From contig OX345638.1 of assembly GCA_947044365.1 (NCBI GenBank), positions 6,705,201 to 6,769,200 on the forward strand: a stretch of DNA of 64,000 nucleotides, in the 5' to 3' direction. The stretch is from Petrosia ficiformis (lineage: Eukaryota; Porifera; Demospongiae; Haplosclerida; Petrosiidae). Below the pieces are notes generated by a model. It was not told where the DNA came from. It was given only the letters and a program-made list of their open reading frames with translations, and did not search any database. Position 1 is the stretch's first letter. Each line of letters begins with the position of its first letter. This document shows, in pieces, positions 48,134 to 60,915 of the stretch. The position numbers were made by a program, and so were the translations under genes.

Positions 48134-49791
48134 CTGTCGAGTGGTTAAATAATCATAATGTTCGAATACTTTAATGTGTTCAAACAGTGGTTTTGACAGT
48201 AATTGGTGTATTTGTCAATTAAACTTCACAGTAGTAAGACAGTAGTTACTATACTATACTGACAGTAGAACTAAGGTAATGAGCTCCGTTGGGACGAGCC
48301 CTCGCCTACGTGTCAAAGTAATACAAACTATATTTTTTTTCTAAAAAATATAATATACCAAGAGATTATAATAACTATAATTATATATATATATATATAT
48401 ATAAACTAACAGGTCAGTACTTACTTACTACTTTATAATTGAAAGATTTTAGTAACTGAGTAAGATTATACTAGTCTTTTCTTTGCCTATAATATAAGTC
48501 TTACATTTTAGTCTCTGTTTAAAGGAAGAAAGATCCTCAATGAGTCCTGTGAAATGTTCTACAAAGATAAGTCCTCAAAACTGCTGAAAAAACAAACGTT
48601 GGGAGTCACGTGCACAGCACATGACTTGAGATAGGTGAAGCTACAAAGTAACTTTCATGAAAATGCTTGGAGCCAGTGCTCAATGTTTTAGCAACCACTA
48701 CCCCAATTTTGTTTGCTTTGATGTAGTGCCTTACTAGTGATGGTCATGATAGAGGAGTAGTTATGTTTTGATGTGTCCAGATGTCCCTAAGAGTCTTCTG
48801 AAGTCTGGAAACAGTAATCGTAATGTTCGTAGTTTTCCCAAAATTTTGTGAACACACACACAGACACACAATATGATTACTGTACCCTTCTGCCTACGCT
48901 TCGCAGAGAGGGTGATTACTGTTACTGTATGGTGACACATACAGTATATTATGTGTCTTACTCTACCAACCATCTAATTACATAATCCGAAGAATTTAAG
49001 CACCTTAAAACTTCATCAAAGCATAAATCAGTTTCTGATATAAGATATGATGTTGACCTGTATATCGTATTTGTATGGGTAGGGGGTTTGTACCACATGT
49101 GCATGCATGGGTGTTCAGCGATTTATTTCTTACTCATATAGTACATTTAGTTTCACTCAGTACCTTATCATTCTTTTACATTCTGTAAGTTTAGAGTAGA
49201 GGTGTTGCCACAGGCCTAGCTGTTTCATGCTATATGGGAGGAGCTCTTCCAGTATACCAAATTTGGTTTGTTCCTGTACAAAACAGCTAAATCGTGAGTT
49301 AAGTATTTGACTAAAAATAAAATTTTTTAATGGTCTGTTTTCTTTTTCATAGTCACATAGTTACAAATCTTATGTTGAATATACAACATAAGATTTGTAA
49401 CTATCTGAGAATAGAGATATAGTTAATTCATCTACCATTACATTAACAAGCGCCGTCGGGACGGGACCCTCGCCTATGTGGCAAAGTGATACAAAGCACT
49501 ACTCTAAATATAATAAAGTTTGTGTATGAAACAAACAACACTTTTGTTACATATAAAAAACATTTATGGGCATTAAAACAAAGACAAAATAAGAATGTTA
49601 TAGATATTCATTACCATGTTGTAATATATAATAGAGTAATTTTATTGAGCCTTAATAACACGGTAGAGTTTTTTAAATTATCAATAACAATAATAAAATT
49701 ATTATTAATAAAAACTGAACGTTTCGACCCGAAGGTCTTCTTCAGCAATATTAGATAATAGAAGATAATATAATAATGTTAGAAGATAATA

Positions 49792-50051
49792 TCTATACTG
49801 TTTCTCTGCTATATACAACAGTTATTAGCAGTTTTACATCCTTTCTGAATCTTCCTGGCTGGTCTGTAGCTCAAACGCACGTTCTTTTACGCGCCACGCC
49901 CATTAATTGACCGAGCCCCCCAGGAATGACGCAACTTCCTTAACTACGTATACAATGCATAGTCGCGCAAGTGACACAAGAATAATTATATATAAATTAT
50001 ATATATAATATAATTATACATTAAACCCCGTGGAAACCAATTATAGGGATG
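49792..50051. repeat. Partial family-1 MITE, reversed
   Basis: Reverse-oriented copy of the left half of the 481-bp element, ending in the intact terminal repeat (AATTATAGGGATG). The other half is missing. Confidence 0.8.
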
Positions 50052-50483
50052 GCCCTACGGGCCATAAAAACAGTTCATTGATTTAATTGTTGCTCAAATA
50101 GCATATTAATTTTCACTCAGTGTCTTATCATTCTCTTACATTCTGTAAGTTTAGGATTGAGGTGTTGCCACAGGCCTAATAACTAACCTGTTTCAACCTA
50201 AGGATTACCCTAAATATGCATACACATTAACCTAGGAAACAATTATTAGAGGAGATCCTATTACTGGAACACTATAGGCAATTACATAATGACAATAGCC
50301 CTACACACAGAAACAAAGTACTACAAGTATGAAGACACTGAATCCCAGGCAGGAATGGGAATGCAATGGCTTAGCAAGCCAGGTCAAGGGTCACCTTCCA
50401 TCTGGGAGTCAGCATCTTCTCTCTGCACCTATCCAATAGAATGAGTGTTTTTTTTCTGTGAAGACAAAGATCTACCTACATAT

Positions 50484-50928
50484 TAGAGTTGGGCGATATA
50501 CCGGTATTATCGCCAATTGATGATAAATGAGTCTTATCGTGCTCACGATACACAGCTATCGTTAACTCGATAATATCGTTATTGCGGTATATCGCTAATA
50601 TCGATTAATTACGGTATACGTTAATACACGTGTCTCAGTGAAGGCGTGAACCGTGAACATCGAACGATCGTAATGGCAGCCTTAGTACCTGATAGAACTC
50701 TGGTTAGAAAAGAGAAAACATCTTCTCCAGTTTGGACTTATTTCGGTTTGAAAGCTAATTCTGATTTTGTTATAGATTGTTAAAATTAATCATTTTATCA
50801 CTCACTCCAATAACATATTTTGATTTTGTAGTTTCTGAGTGCATGCACAATTATCGTGATAATATCATTATCATGATAAAAAGTAAATTATCATATCATC
50901 TTCAAAATTTCAATATCGCCCAACTCTA
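50484..50928. repeat. 445-bp hAT-like MITE with 8-bp target duplication
   Basis: Ends are TAGAGTTGGGCGATAT and ATATCGCCCAACTCTA. Identical CTACATAT flanks both sides (50476-50483, 50929-50936). The interior is rich in GATAA/TTATC repeats. Non-autonomous. Confidence 0.92.
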
Positions 50929-51121
50929 CTACATATGTGACTATGGATGCATGAGAGATTGACTGTTAGTGAAAATAATAAAATGCTTAATTCTATACAG
51001 TCGTTATTTGACTACAAATTAGTTATCTGAAGAAGCTCTTCCAAATGTGGTTGCTTTCCTGTACAAAATACCTAAATATCAAGTGTTTAAGATGTAAGTA
51101 TTTGACCATAAATACAATTTT

Positions 51122-51555
51122 TTAATAACTTGATTTCTTTTTCACAGTCACATATACATGTATAAGTGATTGTAATGTATTCAATGTAAGACTTATAACT
51201 ATTTCTTCACCTTCATATTCACCCTTTATCTTCTTAACAATATGACGAAGATATTCATCATTCTCCATTAATTTGAGTACCACCTGCAGACAGTCAGGAT
51301 TCTGCTCAACCTTCATTTCGATATGATCAAGAAGTATATCGGCTCCTTCTTTACCTCCTATACGAATTACAGAGATCTTTGTATCTCTGTTAATGATGTT
51401 CACTGCAAACAGCTCTTGTGTAAACGACAGCAGAGAGTCTTTAATAACATTCAGCACATCACAAATTTCACCATGATATTCTCTTAACACTTCTGGGTTG
51501 ATTTGTCTTGATTTTGTGGGTGGTCTTCTGACCAGTGTTGCCTGGTCTTGATCAT
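51122..51555 (-). other. CARD-like exon of gene B2
   Basis: Begins DDQDQATLVRRPP after a TCAG acceptor. Six-helix pattern with VLREYHGEICDVLNVIKDSL, GADILLDHIE and CLQVVLKLMENDEYLRHIV is the best CARD match in the window. The final ~26 codons after KGEYEG resemble intron sequence also found near 49300-49420, so the true coding end may be earlier. Confidence 0.65.
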
Positions 51556-54500
51556 CTGAGGTACAAAGAAAGGTTTTACGAGAATGATATTCATGCCTAA
51601 TCATGCATCTATATATTAATTAAAGTTTGTGTATGAAACAAACAACACTTTTGTTACATATAAAAAACATTTATGGGCATTAATGCACTCAAGGTAGAGG
51701 ATAAAATTAATTGATTACCAAATGATTAAAATTTTTCTGACTTCAAATATTTCATTTAGCTATACTGTTAAATGTGAGCAAAGTATAGCTAGTAACCATG
51801 GCAACCATCACTATATGTGAACAAAAAAATGACACTGAACTACACATTCTCAGTGCTTCCAACTACACAGATTTTTCACCTTTATACAAAATGAATATGG
51901 ATTATGGAAAATTACACTGACAATACAGATAGTGCATGTGCTCTGACTAAAAACATGGAGTGCTTTCAGTAATACTAGCTCAGCATCTAGTAAAGCCTCT
52001 AGTAGTGAGTCTACAGCTAGGAATGTAAACTGTGTTACAGTTAGTGATACTGATGTCAGTGTACCTGCCAGAAAGAAGACTATGCGCTAGATGTTGGACA
52101 GACTAATTTAGTCTGGCCACATCCAGGCTTCTAACTGCATATTTTTACAGAACAAATCAAACATTGAGAATGTTATTAGTTATTAACCTGTTGTTTCTAG
52201 AGTCTGTGAAACCGAGCTTTTGATCTCTGTTTGATGAACAGCATCTTGATCTGCGAAATATATATATACAAGAATGAATTATTGATCATTACACTATACA
52301 TGTAATTAAATTAAGTAAATGTTGGCCATAGCACAATATGATATAAAGAAGTAAGTTTCAACTAGCTTGATTTAAGGATGAGTTATGTTGCCAGTATAAT
52401 AATTATTATAGTAATAACTATTTACAGTTCAGCCTAATTCAATATATATTTCTATAATACATATACTTATACCAAAAGTACATAAGAGATGGAGAGTGTC
52501 TAATGATGCATATAGCTGATATATGTAAAGTAATGTGGCTTTCTTTCGTATCGTGTTTAAGATGCCATTATGTAAAGCATGTGACAATAGTATTGAAGTA
52601 ACTGAATTTAATGACGTCACAAAATATACTGTTACTTTACACACAGTATTTCAATGGCTGTTTGAATCCTTCGACACTCTCCTTCTCTTACAATCTATTG
52701 TCTATATGCTATAAAGTATAAAGCACAAAAAATGTAACTAAACACACTGGATACGTTTGTGATATTGTAAGATAGCTGGAATATTTCTCTGCTAAATGAC
52801 AAATCACAAAATAAGACATGTACATGTGTATTAGTGGATGAAACAATGCAAACTAAACTAAAAATGACTTCACGAAGTACACTCTGGTTTCAACCAAAGG
52901 GATAGACTATCATTATACTTGTGATAACATTTATATAAAACCAAACAAAGTGAGTCATTAATTATTACTACTTCTGGTTGAACCTTGCCTGATGAGAAGG
53001 TTTACTCAAAGCAATATGAAAATGCATCTTTTGTAAAAAAAAAAAAAACAATAATGTTTCAGGATCATTGAATAGTGGTTTGGGAAAGCTAATAGAATCA
53101 GTATAAATTTTGAGGAAACAAATTGTAATATTCCAGTTCTGACTGATTTAGACTGCAATTAGGCTTACACTTACGTCTTCAGGCCCCAGGAGTACACAGA
53201 AAGGTAGAGACACTAGTGCCATCAGCAATGCTTAATACATAGTCATCACAAAGCAAATATAGGGATGTTTTTTTCTCTATATACACTTGTTCTCCATACA
53301 TCTTGTTTTATACAATTTTAGTATAGTAATCATCATAATAATTCTATCTGCTGTGAAGTAGTACATCCATTTTATGATTTACCATTGATCTTTAATTGCT
53401 TACTGGATTTAATAATCAACATATAATACACAGCATGTGAGAATTATGTATTAGCATGTTATAATGTATGTATAGTTCCGTACATGGTGATGCTTTTTAA
53501 AATGACATGTAGCTGAATTTCACTCACCTCTTTCTTTTGCTACAGGTAATCTCTTTTTTTCCATTTCATGAAACTCTATATTTTCCTGTGTATCCATGAC
53601 TACCTGTGGAGACTCTACTTCGCTTTTGTACTTCTCAGACACGTTAGTCGGTTTGTTATCAATCTTTGCCTGAAGGGATCGATTAGGACATTCCTCCTCT
53701 TCATGAAATTGTAAAGAATAGTGATGGTAGTATTTACCACATCCATATCGGCATTTCTCTATAACATATTGGCACTTGTTGCTCAGATGTCTATGAAGTT
53801 CTCCCAATTTTCCTTTCCAAACGCAATCATGATTCTCACAACGAACTTGCAAATCATAAAGATTCTTAGACTGTGTCCTTTTATCGAGAATGGTTGTGAA
53901 ATTTTTACGACAACAAGGACAAGTCTGTTGATTGGCATCAATACCACGTTCAATACAAACCTAATAGGAAACAATATATCATTGAGAAACAAGATAATTA
54001 TATAATATCCCTATAACTGCTTTGTGGTGTCAAGCCTTGAGCACTCAGTGATCCTGGCTGATTTTAGTATGCCTGATAATATAGTTATTATTTTGTTATC
54101 AAATCTCCTTACCTTTAAATGGGCTTATAGAACTTTATGAATATATTTCAGGTAGAATAGCTAGCTTTTTGTTCCAGTTTGTACGTAAGCTTTCTTTCTG
54201 CAGAGCTCGAGCACGCTTTCAATTATGTGCCATGCCCATTAATTGACCAGGCCTTAAGCCGCTCAGAATGACGCAACTTGCTTGACTACGTATTCAACGC
54301 ATACCACGTAAGTGAATGAGGCAGTGCAGAACCCTCACCACAAGTGTGATTTGGGAAACAACTTGAGAATAATTCAGTCATTGACAAGGAAATATCTGCA
54401 GACTATATTTGACTAATACAATTATTATACTGAGATTATAGTTGCATTACAACTTACACTCCAAGTCCTACTAGCTATAACTATAGTATAAGATTACAAA

Positions 54501-57500
54501 TGCAGTGTTCAAATCCAGACTTGAAAGTTTTCAAGTCTGGATTGAATGTTTACATTCAATCACGTGGATGAAATAAACGGGTGGAGCTAGAAATTGCAGA
54601 AAGCGAGGATTAATCATAATTATATACATTAAACCTGTGGAAAGCAATCCTAGGGATGACCCAATGGGCCATAAAAAAGTATCCCTATGATTGCTTTGTG
54701 GTGATGGCACTAATGTCTCAATCTTTCTATGTACTCTGAACACTAGATCCTTGATGAAATTGTACAATAATCTTTCAAGGTTCCAATGAAAATCATTGCT
54801 GATGATGTTTGAAACTTAATAACCTATCATAGTTATTTGCTTTTAAAGATTCTTGTATCATTTTTATAATGTCTCTTTGCTGGCAGTTCCTATGTAATCT
54901 ATAGCATTCTTCTAGTTGCCAATTGTATTAATTGACCAAGCCTCCCGGAGTGACAATACTTTCTTAACTATAAGTATGCAATGCGTAAGTGACACAAGAA
55001 TATAATAAATTCAACCTCCTAAAAAACATGGGGGGGGGGGGCATATCAAAACAACTGATGAGTTGAGATTAACAGTACATTATTTCTGGTAGAACAAATG
55101 TGGGTTCTATATGGAAACTACAGAACATACCTTTTCTAACATAGTCTATTATTTACACCTGTGTGTTACTACATAGTGTTTTGAAAACATTAAAACTATG
55201 CCATTCCAAAATCTAAATTATACAGCTACTAAAATTGCATGAGCTACAATAATTATTTTATGCATTTGTAATACCTGACAAATGAGCACTCCACAACATG
55301 TCAATTGATGAGGTTCTCTTAGTATTAAGAGACATAAAAGACACTTCAGAGAGTCAGGAGGTGTACTAATAAATATATTGTAGTCATAACCACATGTTAC
55401 TGGTTCTGGTGGTGGCTGAGCTATAGCCTTGCTTATGTTTGAGCTTCTGACACCTCCTTTTGCCTATATAGAATATGAATTGTCAATCACTATTCACTAG
55501 CAACTATAATTATAAATTTATAATCATTTCATTAATTAGCATACCTTATCATCAGGTTTCCTTTTAAAGATTACATCTCCTCCAATGGTAATTGAGAGTA
55601 CCTTCTGTTTAGTCAATTCTACTTCATTATCCTTTACTAGTCTTTTCAGTTCTTCATGATGATGAGGAGGAGCATAGCAGATCAAAATGACAGAATTACC
55701 CCTTTTTACTTTTCTCACCATCACGTGTTTAGCTTTGTCATGAAAAGCTATTCTTAGTAGACTTTGTACATCGCTCAGCTTCTTGTCATCATAATCCCAT
55801 TCCAAAACAAACTCAACTTTTGATTTGTGAAGAGATTCACTTGTACGCTGCATAAACTCTTGACCATATGCATGTGTTGTCGGAATGCTTTTACAAAATT
55901 CATTAATTGAATCATTGTAGTTTTTGATGAGATCAATTGCATTTAGTAGTTCAAATTTTTTAGAAATGGCTTCAAGATAGTTTGTGTTGATCAGTGATGT
56001 GAAGTCACGAACAACAATGATCACTTCTTCCAAAGATTTAGCAGGTGTAACATCATTCCTTAACTCCTCGTAAAGACTTAAAAAAAACTTCAATTTCTCC
56101 AAAGAAATGTTTTTTTCTTTGAGAATCTCCGTTATTTTATCGAAAAGTAGAACGAGCTCACTTCTTTTCCTTTCAAACTCAGGATGATACCTCTCAGACA
56201 CTATGAACTCATGATGGACCTATAGGATTGAATAAAATAGAACAAAATAAAAATTATGTCAATTAAAAAAAATTTTTAAACAGTTATTAGCTACTGGAAT
56301 CTGCTCATCAGCACTAACTACCATGATTGCATTATTTGGTGTACATTTATGTGTGCAGTAAATGCCTATAAACAAAGTAAATGTGTCATACAATGCCACC
56401 TTCATAAATAATCATTTTCAATGTTGTCCAAATATCCTAGAAATAATGCTCAAAATCAAATTCCTCCTATTTTTAAAACCTAACCAACAACAAAGAAAAG
56501 TTGTAAAAACCATGCTTATGAAATGATTAATAATTTTGAGATATGAGTGAAATAGACAATTATGGATTACTCAGGCAATCACTGTTTCACAGCATAAAAA
56601 GCTTCATTAACATCTTACATATCCACTCATACCTTCAAAGAGGTTTGAGACACCTCTATGCTTCGCTAGCCACTGCTAAATAAATTTTAATCATTACTTT
56701 TATAACGATTACAAAATTGCATTTTTTTCAAAATGAAAGATTTGTGTCTACAATGGTTTACCTCACTGTAGCTTTGTCTTTTACTTGATTGGGTTACATT
56801 ATATATTATTCTAGAGCTAAATGAATACTCTATTTAGGAAATACTTGATACTTTATCCCATAAGCCTGGTTTTGCCAATTCAGGTCACATATAATTATTT
56901 ATATAGAGCATGTAAGACAGTAGCTATACATTCGCTATTGGGATTGCATATGCACCTCATTTCCTGATTGCGATTATTTGCTATTGAATATATTTACTAT
57001 ATTAATTATAGTACAGTGTTCAGAAAATTGTGAGTGCAAATGAAAAGTCTAAAGTTTTGTATAATCATCCTTTTTTCATTCGTTTATTGTATTATTACCA
57101 TAGCTTCTAGCATTGCAGTTGCAATTATGATTTTCTAAAAATACAACATTACTTTCAAACATTACCGGTTTGAGTTGTTCATTGAGTGGATCCGGAGAAG
57201 TTTGAGATGAATCCACTGGTAGATCTGTTTAGTGATGGAAATAATGCATATTATTTGAATTCATTTCATAGTTATAATACATGCATAATTATTATTAACC
57301 ATGATGTATAACAAAGAATCAAGGTTATAATATTCTTTCAGTAATGGAAGTTGTATAAGTAAATATATATGTGTAATTCACTTTTATACTGTAACATCAA
57401 TAAAACCTTTGTACAGTTTAAAATTTATAAACCTACTCATTATATATTTACTCATCATTGCATTGCAGAAGTATGTGTACTTAGACTGCAGTTACATGCA

Positions 57501-58332
57501 CTACTTCTTCAGGGCCTAGTTTTCGAGCATACAGGAAAGTAGAGACACTAGTGCTATCAGCAGTGATTGATATGTTAAAGTGGGAGACTTTTTCTGAATA
57601 TATGTTGTTTCAATACTTTATTGCTTGTGACACAGCCTAAATAGGCATTCAAGATCCACCAATGGTGACTAAAAAGCAGACTCCACTTCAAACATAGTAC
57701 ACTACAGTGGATTCAGTGACTACCAATTCAACACTATATACAAGCTTAGAAAGGCAATAATACAGTGCAAGAAGTCTCTCTACTGCCATTTTTCTGATAA
57801 TTTTGATTTCACATGTGCAAACATTAAAAGTAACCCTTATATTTAAATACGAAGTCATGACATGTGAATAGCCTCTTTTTTTTCTATATCAATACTCGTT
57901 AATTAATTTTTGGAAAGTTTAATTATAAGTGCAATTACATGTACATTATAATTTATTTACGATTTTACCTTCACTGATTTTGTAGGCTTCCATGTTCCGA
58001 ATTAACGTTTCTACCACAAATTCAGCCAAGTGTTTATCTCCCATATCCAGAAACACTTTAACAAGAGCTAGATATGTAGCATCACGGCCATTCTTTCTTT
58101 TCCATTGCCACAACATTTGCAGTCTCCTTGATTTCTCACTTTTGAAATCACATTGAATAGCTTCTATATCAGGTGGCATGAAGCCAAAAAATGGGGCAGC
58201 ATCGTCAAATCTAGTGATTTTTAGCATCAGAGCCAGGAAAAGCTTGTTGTTATCACATGGTTTCTCAAGACTACTTGGTAAGAGGCTAAATCGTGTTAAC
58301 AAAATATCCAGTGGACTCTCTACTTCAGACAT
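51122..58332 (-). CDS. Gene B2: Death - central domain - RING-like - TRAF zinc finger - CARD-like protein
   Basis: Exons (high to low): 57969-58332 (ATG 58332), 57166-57224, 55545-56219, 55275-55463, 53528-53960, 52188-52250, 51122-51555 (stop at 51122). They total 2,217 nt, 738 residues, every junction in phase. Death 1-121; linker to about 141; unnamed region 142-366 (KFFLSLYEELRNDVTPAKSL ... VMVRKVKRGNSVILICYAPP); RING-like about 400-447; TRAF-type finger about 455-515 (VRCENHDCVWKGKLGELHRH); linker 573-594; CARD-like about 614-705 (KEGADILLDHIEMKVEQN). No MATH domain is seen. TRAF-family proteins are ubiquitin-linked adaptors, so a receptor-proximal adaptor role is inferred. The last exon contains an optional phase-1 donor (GAAG/GTGAAG, about 51210) that could join to the ROCO exon of gene D; a possible extra 5' exon with ATG lies near 59589. 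Confidence 0.85.
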
Positions 58333-60915
58333 CTTTACTGTTTAAATTAGATTGTTACTTTCTCTATAGTGATAACAATCCATGGTTAGTCATGAATGTT
58401 GCATAATGCATTATATTCACATCTACATGAAAGTTCATGACATTTAGTTCTTCCCAATACATCTAATTGTTGTCTGTTCAAACTTGAAAATCAATATTAA
58501 ATGACAAGATCACATCAACATGCTACCCTCCCTGCTACTTATACATGTATTTATACAAGCCATAGAAACTAATTCAACAGGGATATGAATCCCACCTAGA
58601 TGAAGTTGGAACAAATCAATTTAATTCTTTTACTAGAGATACACTGCCTGGTAAATCTTTGCTTAGCTTAACACACTTTAAAAGGTGTAGGTAGGTAGGT
58701 AGGTAGGTAGGTAGTGTACATTTCTGTTAAAATTCCTGGACCATAATTATACGCTTTTAGCAGGACTATAGTGAGCACTTTTGGTTATAGTTATAGTATG
58801 CCTAGCATGAAAAAACTTTATTACTTAATAATTAAATATATATAAGTAACTCACACTCATTCTGTTGCCCAATGTCCCCACTCAGCAATTATTATGACTC
58901 CACCTAGTCTGGGAAGGGTGCAGGTGTGGCTACGTCAGACTACGAAGAGAGCTAATTGCAGAAATATTATATGGGAATTCACAAGACTAGCAATTCATCT
59001 AGTGTTTTAGCCTCCATGTATTGTTTATATCTAATACATAATAATTATGCACATAGGTGTAGAAATTGGCAGGTTCTATAGCCCCACTAACTCTGAAAGT
59101 GGAATTCAGTCCTCAGCTCCAACTAACTTTGATGATTAGCGATAGCACATACAAACAAAAGAGTCTAATTTCCAAAATCCGTGTCTCCAGATAAACTAGT
59201 CTGGTAAACTATCCTCTTCCTTTGTTGACAATCAAATGGCTTACCAGACTAGCTCTGTCCACAGATTTGCTTGCTGCAAACCAAACAATCCATTAAGATG
59301 TTTAATAATGCATTAGATTTACTGGGATGTTATATAAGGAGATATTATTACACTTAAACAAAGCAATGCAATGTACATGAAGAATTCAGCGAAGTTGGGT
59401 GTGGTTCTGTTATTAGGACTATATGGTTTTATGCATGCATACACCAACAACTCATTCAGACTACTACATACTAGATCTATGCAATTTTTTTGGTATACTG
59501 TCATAATAAGTTCAATGAAAAGTCATTCGTATCAATTGACTCTCATGAACACAAAAACAGTAGCACTCACCAGCATACAAATGTAGCATCTTCTGTGAAG
59601 AATAAATTATAGATGTGTGCAACTCCTTTCTAACTCAATTGCTACCATGCACTTTGATATTTGGTATTCTATACGTAAGCTAAATTGAACCTATCATCTC
59701 CAGTGACTACAAACCTTTTATCACCAACGAGCTGCATACCATCTTGCGAATGCACAAAAAACATAGCATTATAATAAAATTATTACATGATATGAAGTAA
59801 TTGTAAATAGTCGTAGTGGAGATAAATATAAGTCACATGATCACTCACCTCATTATATTAGTGGGCGGAGAAGTAGGTCACATGATCACTTACCTCGTTA
59901 TACTAGTGGAGTATGTAGTGGGTGGAGAAAAGGTCATGAAATTGATCCCCAGATAGTGTTTCAGTAATCATTAAAACTATACTCTTCTTATCAAATATAT
60001 TATCTATCTCTTCTGTTTCTGCACTCTTCCAAGTATTAACAAAAGCGTTCCTCCACACATACCAGTATTAGTCATTGTCAAGTCAGTACACTGCAATATA
60101 ATGACATCACATTTACTATGTAGACGTGAAATTATATATACATCTAATGAACCATTTGGTACTGATGTGTTTCACATTCTAAAATTGACTCATATGTTTA
60201 ATCTTATCTCAAATGTGTTTTTAAAAAAATCAAATTCTTATGAAATAAAACAAGATTACATATAATCAGAAAATATACAGCAGCATACATATGTAAAATA
60301 ATGTATTAAAATATAATTATAAAAGATGTACTACATATTTAACTGAACTGTTAGTTTATCTCTAACTGTATCTTGTATAGAGTGTTTAATAATATCAGCT
60401 GCATCTACAAACTGACCTCCTATTTTATAAAATACATTAAAAAACTTCACGCAGTATTTCTCAACATCTTCCAGTTTCTTTTTGAATGCAAATCCTGACA
60501 AGAAGGAGCTCATAATGGCATCAAATGTTGGATTCTTTTCGACAGCTTGAGGTATCAAACAAACTGCATACATCTCACTAGATACAGTTTTCAATAGTCC
60601 CTCAAATAACTCAGATAGGTCAGAATGATATGTTCGCATTACTTCTTTAATGCATTGTATAACTTGTTTAGTATCAACAGTAGATCTATCAGTATCTGTG
60701 AATACAGTTATAAATACAACAAAATATAAAATTACATCAAAGAGTTGCGTTAGCAATATTCTCTATAATTGAATTATTAGAACTTTATAAACATAAATAT
60801 TTTTTGTAAATAAATAAGAACGTTAAAATATAATTTCTCTGCTCAAAAATTTAAGGAAAGATTTAAAAATCTCAGATTTATCCTACAACATTTTTATATA
60901 GATTACTACTCCACC
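53146..60915. repeat. Segmental duplication, right copy
   Basis: Partner of 2062-9843. It starts within the right part of the family-1 MITE (the left part is absent here) and ends shortly after the CARD-like exon. Matching is continuous through introns. Confidence 0.95.
59671..59742 (-). pseudogene. Relic of a ZU5-exon start, right copy
   Basis: Right-hand partner of 8594-8665, with the same internal deletion, so the break predates the segmental duplication. The first codons again read DGMQ before diverging. Confidence 0.7.

Larger units (their letters stand above)
47534..51121. other. Repeat-rich stretch between genes B2 and D
   Basis: Contains the ROCO relic, a TA microsatellite near 48385, a block at 49290-49420 resembling 51085-51210, a partial reversed family-1 MITE (49792-50051) and a complete hAT-like MITE (50484-50928). 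A block containing ACAAACAACACTTTTGTTAC occurs at 49516 and 51625. No coding exon is supported, though the gene D leader exon could be here. Confidence 0.6.

Noticed and set aside
49486..49758. 90-codon plus-strand open frame
   Set aside because: AT-rich, overlaps a dispersed repeat that recurs at 51625, and lacks domain features.
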